From NCBI RefSeq assembly GCF_020497125.1, contig NC_059087.1:13053925-13117924 (forward strand): a stretch of DNA of 64,000 bases. The letters are read 5' to 3'. A model generated the notes under the pieces. That model ran no database searches and was not told where the DNA came from. It saw nothing but the letters and a program-made list of their open reading frames with translations. A program made the position numbers and the translations under genes. Positions 11,814 through 22,290 of this stretch are shown piece after piece. Within the stretch, counting starts at the first letter, position 1, and the number at the start of each line of letters is the position of its first letter. This stretch comes from Mauremys mutica. Its lineage: Eukaryota > Chordata > Testudines > Geoemydidae.

Positions 11814-12244
11814 TGCCTCCACTACTTTCCTTTTCTCTTCCTTTGCTTTCTTTCCTCGTTTTCTAGCTCGGCCTGATGTACGGGGCATGCTTTTTGAAGA
11901 GAGACAGTCTCTTTTTTTTTAATGTCTACAAAAGCACCATGAAAAGTTATGGCACTATATAAATATTGAACCATCATCCTTAACCTTTATTACATCTATC
12001 ACTAATCAATGAAGCCTGTTCTTTTAACCCTCTGCCAAAGTGTTTGCTTATTCACACCTCTGCCAGGTGTTTGCTTTCCACTATTTCACTTGCATTTATT
12101 TTTTCAAACCTTTTGATTTATTTTCAAAAAAATATTTTTAAAAACCCAATTTCCTTCCACCGCCCTTATTTACAGAGATGAGCTGAAGAAAAGTGCCCCA
12201 TCCAGAGTAGATACAAGCCCATATTGATTTGCATTAAATTACAT
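11814..12244. other. No gene seen
   Basis: AT-rich, with T and A runs near 11910 and 12126. Nothing recognised. Confidence 0.55.
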
Positions 12245-12560
12245 TACACTCCTTTAACTCTTTATTAATCAAGTCCTGAATCAGCCTCTCCATTATCTTG
12301 CACAGGATCAATGTCAGGCTGACAGGCCTATGAATACACAGGTAATCCTGTTTCCCCATTTAAAAATTGGCACCACATTAGCTTTCTTCCAGTCTTCTGA
12401 ACTTCCCGAGCAAGCCAAGACTTATTAAAAAGCAACTTTAATGGTCCAGATAGCTCTTCAGCAAGCTTTTTGAAAACTCTTGGATGCAAGTTATCTGGAC
12501 CTGCTGACTTAAAAATGTCCAACTTTGGTAGCTTCTGTTTAACATCAAAGCCCACCAATT
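12245..12560 (-). pseudogene. CR1-family LINE reverse-transcriptase fragment
   Basis: On the minus strand the frame reads KLDIFKSAGPDNLHPRVFKK, then a segment like GPLKLLFNKSW, the N-terminal part of the CR1 reverse transcriptase (family pattern L-D-x-x-K-S-x-G-P-D-x-x-H-P-R-x-L). It parallels the younger CR1 copy at 32486 onward. A frameshift follows, after which a diverged PVSLTLI-like segment can be made out in another frame. No endonuclease or 3' end is attached. This is an old, truncated, non-functional copy. Confidence 0.75.
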
Positions 12561-12582
12561 CAAAATCCTCTGAATGTTGAAT

Positions 12583-12706
12583 CCCAGGTTTTCAACCAAG
12601 GAGGCACGAGACCACCCTCTCTCAATTTAGGACATTAGAGATGGGGCCACAAAAGTAATTTCTGTTGTAGCATGGAGTCATAAGAAAAAGGTTGACAACC
12701 ACCGAG
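12583..12706. repeat. Degraded hAT-like MITE
   Basis: AGGTTTTCAACC near the left and GGTTGACAACCACC near the right are a diverged inverted pair resembling the TGGTTTTCAACC terminus of common hAT elements. The interior has ATGGGGCCAC-like fragments. No target duplication found. Confidence 0.35.
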
Positions 12707-12734
12707 CTAGATCTTCTTGGGGGTTGCAGTTTTT

Positions 12735-12926
12735 AAGGGCCTGATTTCAAGAGGTACCAAACACATTCCAGGCTTGTTGATTTAAGTGGGTATAATGGGT
12801 TCTCAACACTTCCCTGAAATCAATGGGAGTTCGGCACCTAACCTGCTTGGGTGCTTTTGTAAATCCCACTAGGTGCCTGTCTGCATCTGTAGGCACCAAA
12901 GTACCTTTGAAAATCTGGTTCTCAGT
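12735..12926. repeat. Palindromic dispersed repeat (GGGCCTGATTTTCAA type)
   Basis: GGGCCTGATTTCAAGAGGTACC at the left (22 bases, shown by its ends GGGCCTGATTTC and GAGGTACC) is mirrored by CCTTTGAAAATCTGG at the right (about 12903-12917). CACCTA/TAGGTGCC words pair in between. It is related to 41768-41968, 42390-42494 and 44049-44262. Confidence 0.55.
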
Positions 12927-13737
12927 CCTTTGTCATTTATCCAAGTCATGCCACACATTCATGCCCTGCTCAGAAATCCTTTTTCTGTCCTTTCTTTCAA
13001 ATCTATTTTAGAACAGAAAGGAATTGCTTTTACTTTACAGAATTATATATGTCCCTCGAGTAGGAACTAAGTAGTGTAGGTAGCAGAGCTGTTTTTAAAT
13101 AATTGACTTTACCCATGGACATGTGCCTTTATTTTATTAATTAAAACACTTTGTGCCGGGGCAGGTCTAGAGAGGCAGTTTTATCAAACACATCACAAAG
13201 TCAGTTGCAGGAAAAACTGAATTTAATATGATCAAATGATAGAATCTATTAGAGAACTATGACTGAAAATTAAATATATATATTTTATAGCTCTAAAGAC
13301 AAAGTGTAACTTGAGTCTCCAAATCCCAAATGACACTGGCCTTTTTACTGTGTCTGACAAAAACCACAAAGTGAGGTACACAAATACAAAAGGAGGAAAT
13401 CTGAGTTTGTGAGAGGCTCGTTATTTTAATGGTGACTAAGATTTCTGTAAAAATTTGTTTCTTAAATGTTGCATTTCTGATGTTCATAATTTAGTGGGAA
13501 AAACAGCAAACAGCAGCAGAGTTGTGTGGGAGGCAGATAAATTTGGGAACTAAAAATCAATGTTGTTCCTACTAATGAGACACAGCTGAGAGATAAGATT
13601 GTGAGCCAGCACTCATGCTGAGGACTGTGGTTAAAGATTATAGCTTCCATGTGCATGCATGCATGGGCGCACACACGTGTATTCATTCACACTACAAGTG
13701 ATACAGTTTCTCTTTTCCTTTTCAGTTAGAAAGAATC
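12927..13737. other. No gene seen
   Basis: AT-rich. A short CATG repeat lies near 13652-13664. Confidence 0.55.
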
Positions 13738-13740
13738 TAA

Positions 13741-13983
13741 GGGCTTGTCTACAACGTGAAATAAATTGGAATAGTTACTGAGGTATAAGCTCCTTGAGTG
13801 GACACACACTTCAACAATCAAAGTGTTTTTTTGCCCAGAGTAATTAATGCACTTCCAAAGCCGAATATTATTATGGAATACAATATTTTTTATCCTGGAA
13901 CAGAGGGTCCACACAGAGAACTGTTTCAGAACAGGTATTGTGGAATAGCTTATTCCTGTCAATTTGCTGTGGTAGACAAGGCT
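13741..13983. mobile_element. MITE with TAA target duplication, 243 bp
   Basis: The left end GGGCTTGTCTAC and right end GTAGACAAGGCT are inverted copies flanked by TAA at 13738-13740 and 13984-13986. A 3-bp TAA duplication fits PIF/Harbinger. The interior is AT-rich with no coding capacity. Confidence 0.75.
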
Positions 13984-13986
13984 TAA

Positions 13987-14239
13987 GTGAAAATGCGTTG
14001 ATCAGGCAGATCCAGTGTCTCAGACGTCAACCTCTCTTATGACACATTTAAAGATGGGAAGTCTCCAGTCAGTAGAAGACTAAGTAACTAATTGGGAAGA
14101 GTCAACATGCAATGATCTAACAAACACTTCTGATGAATATTAGTGGCTAATATTAGTACTATCGATGGCCCAGGAATTTGGACTAAGTACAACTGTCTCA
14201 TCTGAAAAGGGAACACAGTTAAAAAGGAATGAAGATAAC
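13987..14239. other. Short unique stretch
   Basis: No recognisable feature up to the Penelope target duplication. Confidence 0.5.
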
Positions 14240-14252
14240 TCAGAGTGATAAG

Positions 14253-14903
14253 TATCAGAGGGGTAGCCGTGTAAGTCTGGATCTGTAAAAGCAGCAAAGA
14301 ATCCTGTGGCACCTTATAGACTAACAGACGTTTTGCAGCATGAGCTTTCATGGGTGAATACCCACTTTGTCGGATGCAAGTAGTGGAAATTTCCAGGGGC
14401 AGGTATATATAAGCAAGCAAGAAGCAAGCTAGAGATAACGAGGTTAGTTCAGTCAGGGAGGATGGGGCCCTGTTCCAGCAGTTGAGGTGTGAAAACCAAG
14501 GGAGGAGAAACTGGTTCTGTAGTTGGCAAGCCATTCACAGTCTTTGTTTAATCCTGAGCTGATGGTGTCAAATTTGCAGATGAACTGAAGCTCAGCAGTT
14601 TCTCTTTGAAGTCTGGTCCTGAAGTTTTTTTGCTGCAGGATGGCCACCTTAAGATCTGCTATTGTGTGGCCAGGGAGGTTGAAGTGTTCTCCTACAGGTT
14701 TTTGTATATTGCCATTCCTAATATCTGATTTGTGTCCATTTATCCTTTTCCGTAGAGACTGTCCAGTTTGGCCGATGTACATAGCAGAGGGGCATTGCTG
14801 GCATATGATGGCGTATATTACATTGGTGGACGTGCAGGTGAATGAACCGGTGATGGTGTGGCTGATCTGGTTAGGTCCTGTGATGGTGTCACTGGTGTAG
14901 ATA
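14253..14903 (-). mobile_element. 5'-truncated Penelope-like retroelement, 651 bp
   Basis: A perfect 13-bp target duplication (TCAGAGTGATAAG) lies at 14240-14252 and 14904-14916. On the minus strand the element consists of the C-terminal endonuclease frame followed by about 200 bp of 3' non-coding sequence ending at TATCAGAGGGG (14253). The first 125 bases at the left edge are nearly identical to the foldback at 39799. The 5' part with the reverse transcriptase is absent, which is the usual outcome of target-primed insertion. The exact duplication and open frame suggest a fairly recent insertion. Confidence 0.85.
14453..14903 (-). CDS. GIY-YIG endonuclease domain of a Penelope-like element (5'-partial)
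   Basis: The minus-strand frame is open from the truncation point at 14903 to its stop at 14453-14455. It reads NVIYAIICQQC, then AMYIGQTGQSLRKRINGHK, then PVGEHFNLPGH. This gives the paired IY and YIG strands, a Cys-x2-Cys typical of Penelope endonucleases, the Arg of the LRKR helix and the downstream Glu (VGEH) expected for catalysis. In the intact family this domain nicks target DNA to prime reverse transcription of the element RNA. All these residues are present and no stop interrupts the domain, but there is no start codon, promoter or reverse transcriptase attached, so expression is unlikely. The first ATG within the frame (14782) cuts through the motif and is not a real start. Confidence 0.85.
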
Positions 14904-14916
14904 TCAGAGTGATAAG

Positions 14917-15262
14917 GCAGCTGAACATTTTAAATGGACACCATCAACTTAAACATCTAACTTCTGTCAGAAATCATTTTACCCTCTCTCATTGTAACTA
15001 ACACCTGTGATAAATGAGACTTGTAACAGACTAGAGGGCGAAAATAGAAATTTTCCTCTTTACTTTGTGCATTCAACAGTACTTTGTTGAGTTGAATCAG
15101 CAAGGCCACCATCCTGTAAAAAAAAAAAAAGTGACCACACAGAAAGACCCTTTTGCATACAAAGTTCTTTTTATAGATCAGACTAAATTAGTCAGTTTTT
15201 CTTTCTGAGTTGGTCACAGGAACAAGGGAGAGAAAAATAAAAAATTACCAAAATAGCCTAAG
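14917..15262. other. No gene seen
   Basis: Unique-looking sequence with an A run at about 15119-15131. Confidence 0.55.
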
Positions 15263-15267
15263 GTGAC

Positions 15268-15499
15268 TGTGACAAGGCACCTGCCCCACACTAGCCTATG
15301 GATGCTGAGCAGCAGGCAGCCAAAAGAGTGGCTTTTTTTCCCCCTCTTCACCGCTTGGGGCAGCAAAAAAGCTAGAGACGGACCTGGTCTGGAGGCAAGG
15401 ATGGGACAGCCACCACCACCTTAGGGCACGCCCAGTGGGGCTGAACTAATTCCCAAACACCCAGCAGGAGGCGCCAGTGTGGTGAGTGACCCCATGACA
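15268..15499 (-). repeat. Short solo LTR, 232 bp
   Basis: Begins TGTGACAAGG and ends CCATGACA, so has TG...CA termini, and is flanked by GTGAC at 15263-15267 and 15500-15504. Minus orientation is inferred from resemblance to a turtle LTR start (TGTCATGGGGTCACTCACC). GGGGCAGCAAAAAAGCTAGAG (split near 15358-15378) resembles the right end of the hAT MITEs at 17943 and 34520, so a hAT fragment may lie inside it. Confidence 0.55.
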
Positions 15500-15567
15500 G
15501 TGACTAAAAAAAAAAATCACAAAAGTTGGCAGAGGAACTCAAACAGGAATGTCTGTAATGACATTTG

Positions 15568-16740
15568 AAGTGCTGTAGCCATAATATTATATTATACATC
15601 ATAATATTAGAGACAAAAGATGGGCGAGGTAATATCTTTTATTGGACCAACTTCTGTTTGTGAAAGAGAGAAGCTACAGAGCTTACACAGAGTTCTTCTT
15701 CTGGTCTGGGAAAGGTACTCAGCACATCAACAGCTAAATACAAGGTAGAACAGATTGTTTACCATAAGGAGTTAGCATGTTGTAAGAGACCATTCAAGGT
15801 GAAGTGGGAAGTTAATTCTGCAGTCAGAGGACAAAGGAGGGTTAGTGGGTTATAGATTGTTGTAATGAGCCATAAATCCAATGTCTTCATTAAATGCATG
15901 ACTTTTAGCATCTAACAAAATTATGAATTTAAACTCTGACTTGTCTTTTGAAGGTGTTGTGCAGGTGTCCTTTCAGGACAAAGACAGAGCTTCCCTACAG
16001 AGTGATCGTTTTGTGAGAAGTGTTTGCCCAGAGGTGATATGGTGTTTTTTATCTTATTGTTTTTCTGTGTGCACTCATTCAAGAGCATAGTGATTGTCTG
16101 GTTTCACCCACACAATTGTTGAGGCATTTAGTGCACTGGATGAGGTACGCCACACACTGTAATAGGCACATGTGGGACCTCTGAATCTTGAAAGGTGTGT
16201 AGTGGGGGGTATTGATCATTGTGGCAGAGGAGAGGTTTGCAGGTTTTGAATATGTTATGGCAGGGTCTGGTGCCACTTACGATTGGTGCGTCCTGGTCTG
16301 TGGGGAGTTTGCTTCTGATGATGAGCTTAGTGAGGCTAGCAGGTTGTTTGAAGGCCAAAGAGGGAGTTCAGGAAAGATTTCTTACAGAGTGCAGTCCTCA
16401 TCAAGTATGGGTTGTAATTGTTTAAATGATACCCTATAGGGGGTTCCAGTGTGGGGTGGTAGGTGACAATGAGGGGTCTGCAATCCAAGCTTGGTTTTCC
16501 CCCCCCCCATATTGAAACAGGTTCTCTCAGGGTGTTTGCGTGGCCTATTCCATGATGCAATCTACTTTTCTGGCAGTGTCCGTGTTTGGAGAAGGTGGTT
16601 TTAAATCTGTTAAGGTGTGTATATTGAACTTTCTTCTCAGAGCATATTCTGTGATATGTTTAATTGTAGCATGTTATCGAGCCAATAGATGTCTCTGTGC
16701 ATGCTGTGTAGCTTCACAGGCAGGATGTTGTCTCTGGTAA
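15568..16740 (-). mobile_element. Second Penelope-like element copy, decayed
   Basis: Left end TGAAGTGCTGTAGCC, then AGACAAAAGATGGGCGAGG and TTTATTGGACCAACTTCTG (15639-15657), is the same end found in the foldback at 731-912 and the fragment at 55831. Rightwards it continues through about 350 bases of non-coding sequence into a broken minus-strand frame with reverse-transcriptase C-terminal and GIY-YIG N-terminal features. It belongs to a different family from the copy at 14253. Right boundary is approximate and no target duplication was found. Confidence 0.75.
16079..16620 (-). pseudogene. Penelope reverse-transcriptase tail and GIY-YIG remnant
   Basis: Read on the minus strand from 16620 downward, the pieces are PLIVTYHPTLEPP (end of the reverse transcriptase), SLFGLQTTC, LIIRSKLPT, DAPIVSGTRPC, and then AYLIQCTKCLNNCVGETRQS near 16085-16145. 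The last word carries the Tyr of the IY strand, a Cys-x2-Cys pair and a GET segment equivalent to the YVGETGQS motif of related endonucleases. Stops and frame changes separate the pieces, so no functional protein is possible. The order matches the Penelope layout of RT followed by endonuclease. Confidence 0.7.
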
Positions 16741-16744
16741 ACAA

Positions 16745-17934
16745 AGGAGACAAAGGGAAAGCAACCTGTAAAGCAAGCCTATTTGTGTGTCTGTTTTGTA
16801 TTTGCTGTTTTTAATAAATGCCTCCTGTGTGAGGCAGGCTGAGATTCCATTATCATGACAATACCTGACATTATTTTTAACTCCATTTCATTCTTGAATA
16901 AAATTCAATTTGACAGGATCCCTTTAAGTCTTTTCATGTCAAACAATTTAAAAAAAAACAAACCTGATCCATCTGAGTGGAGTTCTGCTGATCAATTTTC
17001 AGTGGGGGATGGAAAAAAATCTAATTTTCTGCTCAGATGCATCACAATTACCATTGTTCTGTGTCATCTATCAATGAAAAGCTGCCCAAGTATTTAAAGA
17101 GGCAAATTATTCTGGTGTGAATATAATTTCAAAGTGACAGTCCTATTATTCTCTATGGGTAAATATTCTCTGGCGATTTTGTCTAGAGGCTAAGTTTCAG
17201 TTATATGTTTCACATTATTTAAACTTATTTTTCATATGAAATGTAAAGCAAATAGTTTCTTGTTTCCCAAAGGGCTTTAGAAGTGTCAGCCTCTATCTCA
17301 GAGTGCAAGAAAGAAAGTGGATTCTTGTCAGCTAACAAGTTCTCAGTCCTTTGACTTGTCAATTACTCAATAAACCATACTCCATAATACACACCGAATT
17401 TCACTTTAGCATTTACTGTTCTTGGTCCCTTTTAAACAAACATTCTCCTGTCATGCACATCTTCCCCCTCCCCTGCCCTCCACCCTACAGAGCACTGCAA
17501 GAGGAAGGAATTAAAGTGAGAGGAAGGGGATGGCAGATCCTTTGTAGTGCTTATACTCACAGTAAAAGCAGAATACGATGCGGAGCTATAGCTCTTAGGA
17601 TGCTGGAGCTTATTACCACACAACATAACAAAATTGTGGGGATTTGGGTAGGAGGAGGGGTCTTGCAGACAGGTACTAAAAAGGCAAAATTATCAGAGAT
17701 GAAAGAATAAGTTTTCCTGTATTGATTAAGCAATTCTGTTAAAAGGAAGAACCTTCCTGCCATGCTGTTCAACATAAAAAGAGCCCTTCACACATTTTAA
17801 AGATCCATCTGAAGCCTTTTTTGACTGTAGATAACACCCTGCACCATTTTCATACCCTGGCCTCATCCAGCTTCCAGCTAGGACTAGAGGTGTGAGGACA
17901 CTGCTAAAAATCCTCTCCTTAGAGCATTTCCAAT
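16745..17934. other. No gene seen
   Basis: Mostly AT-rich. AATAAA occurs near 16812 but with no associated frame. The open frame 17351-17710 has no family signature. Confidence 0.5.
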
Positions 17935-17942
17935 CATGACTG

Positions 17943-18209
17943 CAGGGGCGGCTCCAGGCACCCACGTGCCAAGCGCTTGCCTGGGGCAGCAAACTGCGGC
18001 GGGGGGAGGGGGAGAGGGCGCCTGACAGTCGCCGTGAGGGCAGCAGTCAGGCTACCTTCAGCAGCTTGGCTGCGGGAGGTCCGCCGGTCCCACAGCTTCA
18101 GCGGCAATTTGGCGGCGGAGATGCCGAAGGCGCGGGACCTCCAACAGGCATGCCACCGAAAGCCGCCTGCCTGCCGTGCTTGGGGCAGCAAAATACATAG
18201 CCGCCCCTG
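17943..18209. mobile_element. GC-rich hAT MITE, 267 bp
   Basis: The ends CAGGGGCGGCT and AGCCGCCCCTG (right end reads TAGCCGCCCCTG) are inverted, flanked by CATGACTG (17935-17942) and CATGACCG (18210-18217), an 8-bp target duplication with one mismatch. The open frames running across it in several frames come from its GC-rich composition. Same family as 34520-34881. Confidence 0.85.
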
Positions 18210-18348
18210 CATGACCGGCAGCAGAAGTACAAGAAAACCACAAAGAAAACCTTTTTCTTTTGAGATTCCCAGCCCCAAGATGTCAGGTGGTTTGGATACG
18301 TCTCAGGTAAGCATCTGAATGGAACTCCAGATCTCCCATTGTTGGCGT

Positions 18349-18445
18349 TCATAGGAATGGCCATGTCAGATGAGATACTGTACTAGATGGACCCCAGGTA
18401 TCCTGTGTCTGACTGCTGGCAGAACCGGGTGCATCAGAGGACAGT
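18349..18445 (-). repeat. CR1-type 3' fragment (tentative)
   Basis: CATAGGAATGGCCATGTCAG and later GTATCCTGTGTCTGACTG resemble a CR1 3'-region read in reverse as seen in reptile repeats. Diverged and short. Confidence 0.4.
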
Positions 18446-18449
18446 CCAC

Positions 18450-20168
18450 GCTGTCTGCAATTCAGGTGACAGTCGCCTAGAAAACTAGACATATAAACTT
18501 CTCATTTTCCACTATTCTACCCCATTTCAGTTTTAGGCTAAAAACAAAAAACCAAACCCTCACAAACCAGTGACAATTACCCAGAACTGCTACCTTGTCC
18601 TCTCAACTTCTTAAAGTGGTTTGTCCTGCTTTTAGGAACTCATTGGCACACCAGCTCAGACAATGTCAGCCTTGAATGCTGGTTTGCTTGGTGCCTCACC
18701 AAGCTTTAAATTATTCCACGCCTGGGTAAGCTTCTACACTCAGTATTGGAGTTTGGCTGCTTTCCACTGAAGGCTTCCCATTTCCCCCACCTGTTTATCT
18801 CACTTCACACATACTCTCATTTCATAAAGTAAAAATGAACACGACCTGATTACACATGCATCACTACACCACAGCACTCTCACAACAAGCATCCGACTTA
18901 ATGAACGAATGAATAAATAAAGCCAGATATCAAAAGTGTAGGATAAATGCCACTATATGCTCTCTTTATTTAGTTGGAAATCCTATGTCATAATGTATGT
19001 GCCAATTAAAATTACTCCTTTGCAGTCACTTTGATGTGATGCTGATAAAAATTAGGACAAAACATTGTTTTTTGTAGCTCCCTATTTCAGCTTTGCCTTG
19101 TAACAATTTTTCTCTTTGCTTCTGAATCTAATCTACTTCTCCAAGGTTTCCTCAGAGATATTGTAAGGAAAATAAAACAAGTGTTCCATGTATCCACTTA
19201 CACACCCCTGAATCAAGCTGGAATTGTTAGCCAATAACTGGAAAGAAGACTCCATCAAGAGTTATTTTCATGAACTTTTTGTCCCCTTTCCAATAAAAAG
19301 GAAACTTTGGAGATCTCACTCTCTTCTGATTAGGTAAAATACACAACAGGCCAATTTTTAAGACTGATATTTAGGGACACCCAAAAGTGTCATTTGAATA
19401 GGTAAACTGTTACTTAATAAATAAGATCAAATTTACAGACTAATAATAGGGGTATTGAAGGACTGAAGTACCAATTTCAGTGCCTAGATTCAGCATGGAA
19501 GAATTATGCTTTGTTTTAAGGAAGAATCAGGAAATCTGGCTATAATTTATGACATGTGGTGACTATTCTGTCTCAGTAGTCTGATCATTCCCAGCATGTA
19601 TTTAACATTTTTTTAAGTTGGGAGGGAATAGAAAAAATGTGGGAATGGCAAGATCCCAAATGTCTATCTGCAAAGGCCCTCCCCTCTTTGTCAAACCAAC
19701 ATGCACTTCATTCAAGCTGAGGAGGCTAATCCAGATTCAGAAGGCACACTCCACGGCTCAGCCACAGGGGTTTTGCTCCACACAGCCAGAGGCAGCTGCT
19801 CAAGAGCAATTCAGCTTCCAGGAGCCCTGCTAGCTGGCAGCATTTGAATTTGCACTGCTGGGCAGATAGACTGCAGGACGAGGCCTGTGGCTTTAATGAT
19901 CTCTTCTAAAACACTGACTGACCTTTAGCTGCCAAATTGACTTTAATGAAATGGTCTGGCTGGATTTGTTTAACCGGTGCTTTCTGAGAACCTATAATCA
20001 ATATGCACTAAACTTGCACTTGCTGAGTTAAAGGGCAGCCTCCATGTGGATTAACAACACCAATGACACTTCTCCCTTTCTGGATACCAGCACGAGGAAT
20101 CAATTGCACACATAAGCCATGGAGGAAACTGAATAGCAGTAAGTAGCATGCAAAATGTAAACACATGA
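18450..20168. other. No gene seen
   Basis: AT-rich, apparently unique. The open frame 19618-19833 has no recognisable domain. Confidence 0.5.
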
Positions 20169-20173
20169 ATCCT

Positions 20174-20805
20174 TGTAACGGGGTTGGCACCCATCTCTTG
20201 TGAGTGCCCCCTTCTGGTTGGGCATGTCTGCGTTCTTTAGTTCTGGTGACCCCTTTCAGTGGTTCTCAGCGGGTTTGTCAGTGACACAGTGCTCTGGCTG
20301 AGTTACACTGTCTGCATGTTAACCAGCCCAAAGCTCTTCCGGGGTAAACTGTCTACCATGGCCTATCTTAGTACCCCTCTGGTGGTGTCTCTTCCCAGCC
20401 CTTCCTGGGCTGTGGTGTTTGAGTCGTCCAGCCCTGGTATAGGCTGTATCCCCAGGGCTTCCTCCCTGAAGACACTATCTTCCTGCAGCCCTCCTCAGGC
20501 TCAGTTCCTACTCAGTCCTAATAACCAGCCAGGAGCTCCCTCAATACTCCAGTGCCTGCTAGCAAACCATCCATGGCCCTGCTGCTCTTCCAGGCCTGCA
20601 GTCCTTTCTTCTCCTGCTCCAACCAGCAACTAACTACTGCGCTGCAGTTCCTTTTATATGGCCTTCCTGGGCCCTGATTGGTTACGTCCTCTGCAGCCAC
20701 TCTAGCCTGCTTGGAGGACCTCTCCACTGCTCCTTCCCTGGGATGGGTGTGGCAGAACCCTGAGGCCTCCAGCAGGGGGCCTTTGGGCCTAGTCCACCCA
20801 TCACA
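20174..20805 (-). repeat. Solo LTR, 632 bp, minus orientation
   Basis: Starts TGTAACGGGG and ends CCCATCACA, flanked by a perfect ATCCT duplication (20169-20173 and 20806-20810). On the minus strand a CCAATC box (about 20676-20681) precedes a TATA-like CATATAAAAG (20651-20660), giving promoter order for transcription leftwards. No internal region is attached, so it is a recombination-derived solo LTR. The parent family (Gypsy or endogenous retrovirus) cannot be told from the LTR alone. Confidence 0.8.
20651..20681 (-). promoter_or_regulatory. CAAT and TATA boxes of the solo LTR
   Basis: Minus strand CCAATC followed about 15 bases later by CATATAAAAG. The spacing is short for a CAAT-TATA pair, but the order is right. 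Activity is not inferable. Confidence 0.45.
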
Positions 20806-20810
20806 ATCCT

Positions 20811-22002
20811 GCCATATAGAGTTTTCTGGTATAAACTTTATTCATACAAAGTTGCTGAAGTGAAGACATAGTGATTAATTCTAAGGGAAATGCAATATAG
20901 GAGTAACAATACATTTGTGTATATACACTACACTATCCCATTAATTTATCTGAGAATCTATGGATTATCTTTTAGAGGTGGAATCCTGCTGATTCCTTTT
21001 TTAAAAAACCCATGTTGAAATCACAAAATGATGGCATCATTAGCCTGTAGACCTCTGGAATATCTGTTGCAACAAAAGAAAAAAATGGAGCCACGTACGA
21101 TATTTCTAATGACTTTACTAAGCAACCAAAACTTTTTCTTTCCAGGTGACGACGGACCTCAGAAAAGAGACAAAGATCAATGAAAGCAGCATCAAATAAA
21201 TCTGCTTCAGAGTCAACAGAAAGTAACAAGAAGAGGGGAAATAAGTTGTATTGCTTCATTAAGAAACATCTTGAAGGCTGTGCTCTGCAAGACATGAAGT
21301 TAAAGAGCAAAATTCGGAGTTATGGGAAACACATACACATTAGAGAGGGGCCCATTCCAAAGAGATCAGATCCAGATTTGAATTCAGGGTGTTCAGATCA
21401 ATGGAAGTGACTTTGGGCTCACTCTTATTTTGCTTTATTAATAGTATTCATTGATTGCACTTGTACATGGCACAAATACATTTGGGGCAGGAGTAGCCCT
21501 GAGACATTATTTTGACTCCAGCAATGCACTTGTACAGGCGATTAACCGAGTGTAAGGAGCCCCCATGCACTACTGTAATAATTTGTCTGTATTGTGAGTA
21601 GCACCATGTGGGATGAAACAGCCTCCGTGTAGCAGCTGCATCCCATTCTCCATGTAGAGAGAAGCCTTGATTCTAGCCCTGTTGCACCAGGCAGCACAAC
21701 TGAGCTGGTGCAGAGTGACAGTAAGCTGTGCCAAGTAAAGGAGCAAAGAAATCTGGCACCAGATTGTGCCTCCCGGGTGTCACCATCTGATCCCCTGTAC
21801 TTGGGGCAGTGAAGCTTCACATTGCAACATTCCTTGGACTCGTGGCAAAAGCATTACATAGCCCCCCCCAATGTAAATTGTACATAGCATTGATAGAGAC
21901 TCTTAATGTACAGTATGAGAGAGAAAGAGTGAGTCAACTGTAGGATAACAGAAAGAAAGATTTAAAGAGACTAATAATAATGCTGCCACCACCCCCCTCA
22001 CA
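20811..22002. other. No confirmed gene; one exon-like stretch
   Basis: A pyrimidine-rich CTTTTTCTTTCCAG (21131-21144) precedes a frame open to 21410 that is rich in Lys, Ser and Glu (begins SMKAASNKSASES). It looks like a possible splice acceptor with an exon, but there is no matching donor, no known domain, and a stop codon sits just after the AG in that frame. I do not call a gene. Confidence 0.4.
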
Positions 22003-22192
22003 CTTACATACCACTTCTCATCAGTAGATATCAAAACACTTTACAAAAAGAGGTCATCACCATTATCCAGCTAGGGAAACTGAGGCAAAGTGACTTGCCC
22101 TAGGTTACCCAGTAGGCCTGTGGAAGATCAGGCGTAGAACCCAGGTCTCCTGAGTCCCAGTCTAGCGTTCCATCCACTATGCAACACAACCT
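22003..22192 (-). repeat. MIR-type SINE
   Basis: In reverse orientation: CAAAACACTTTACAAA, GGGAAACTGAGGCAAAGTGA, and GAACCCAGGTCTCCTGAGTC with CCACTATGC at the tRNA-like end. Nearly full length. Confidence 0.75.
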
Positions 22193-22289
22193 CAATGTAT
22201 TTAGTTTGGGTCACAGTCTGCAAGTTTCACAACCACAGATCAGCTTCTGAGCTTACAGCTGCGTGAAAGTGGTGAACAGCCCACCACCA

Positions 22290-22290
<1 letters not shown>

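Noticed and set aside
14088..14534. A 148-residue minus-strand open frame
   Set aside because: It overlaps the end of the Penelope copy in another frame and crosses its target duplication.
17934..18318. Overlapping open frames on both strands
   Set aside because: They are compositional frames through the GC-rich hAT MITE.
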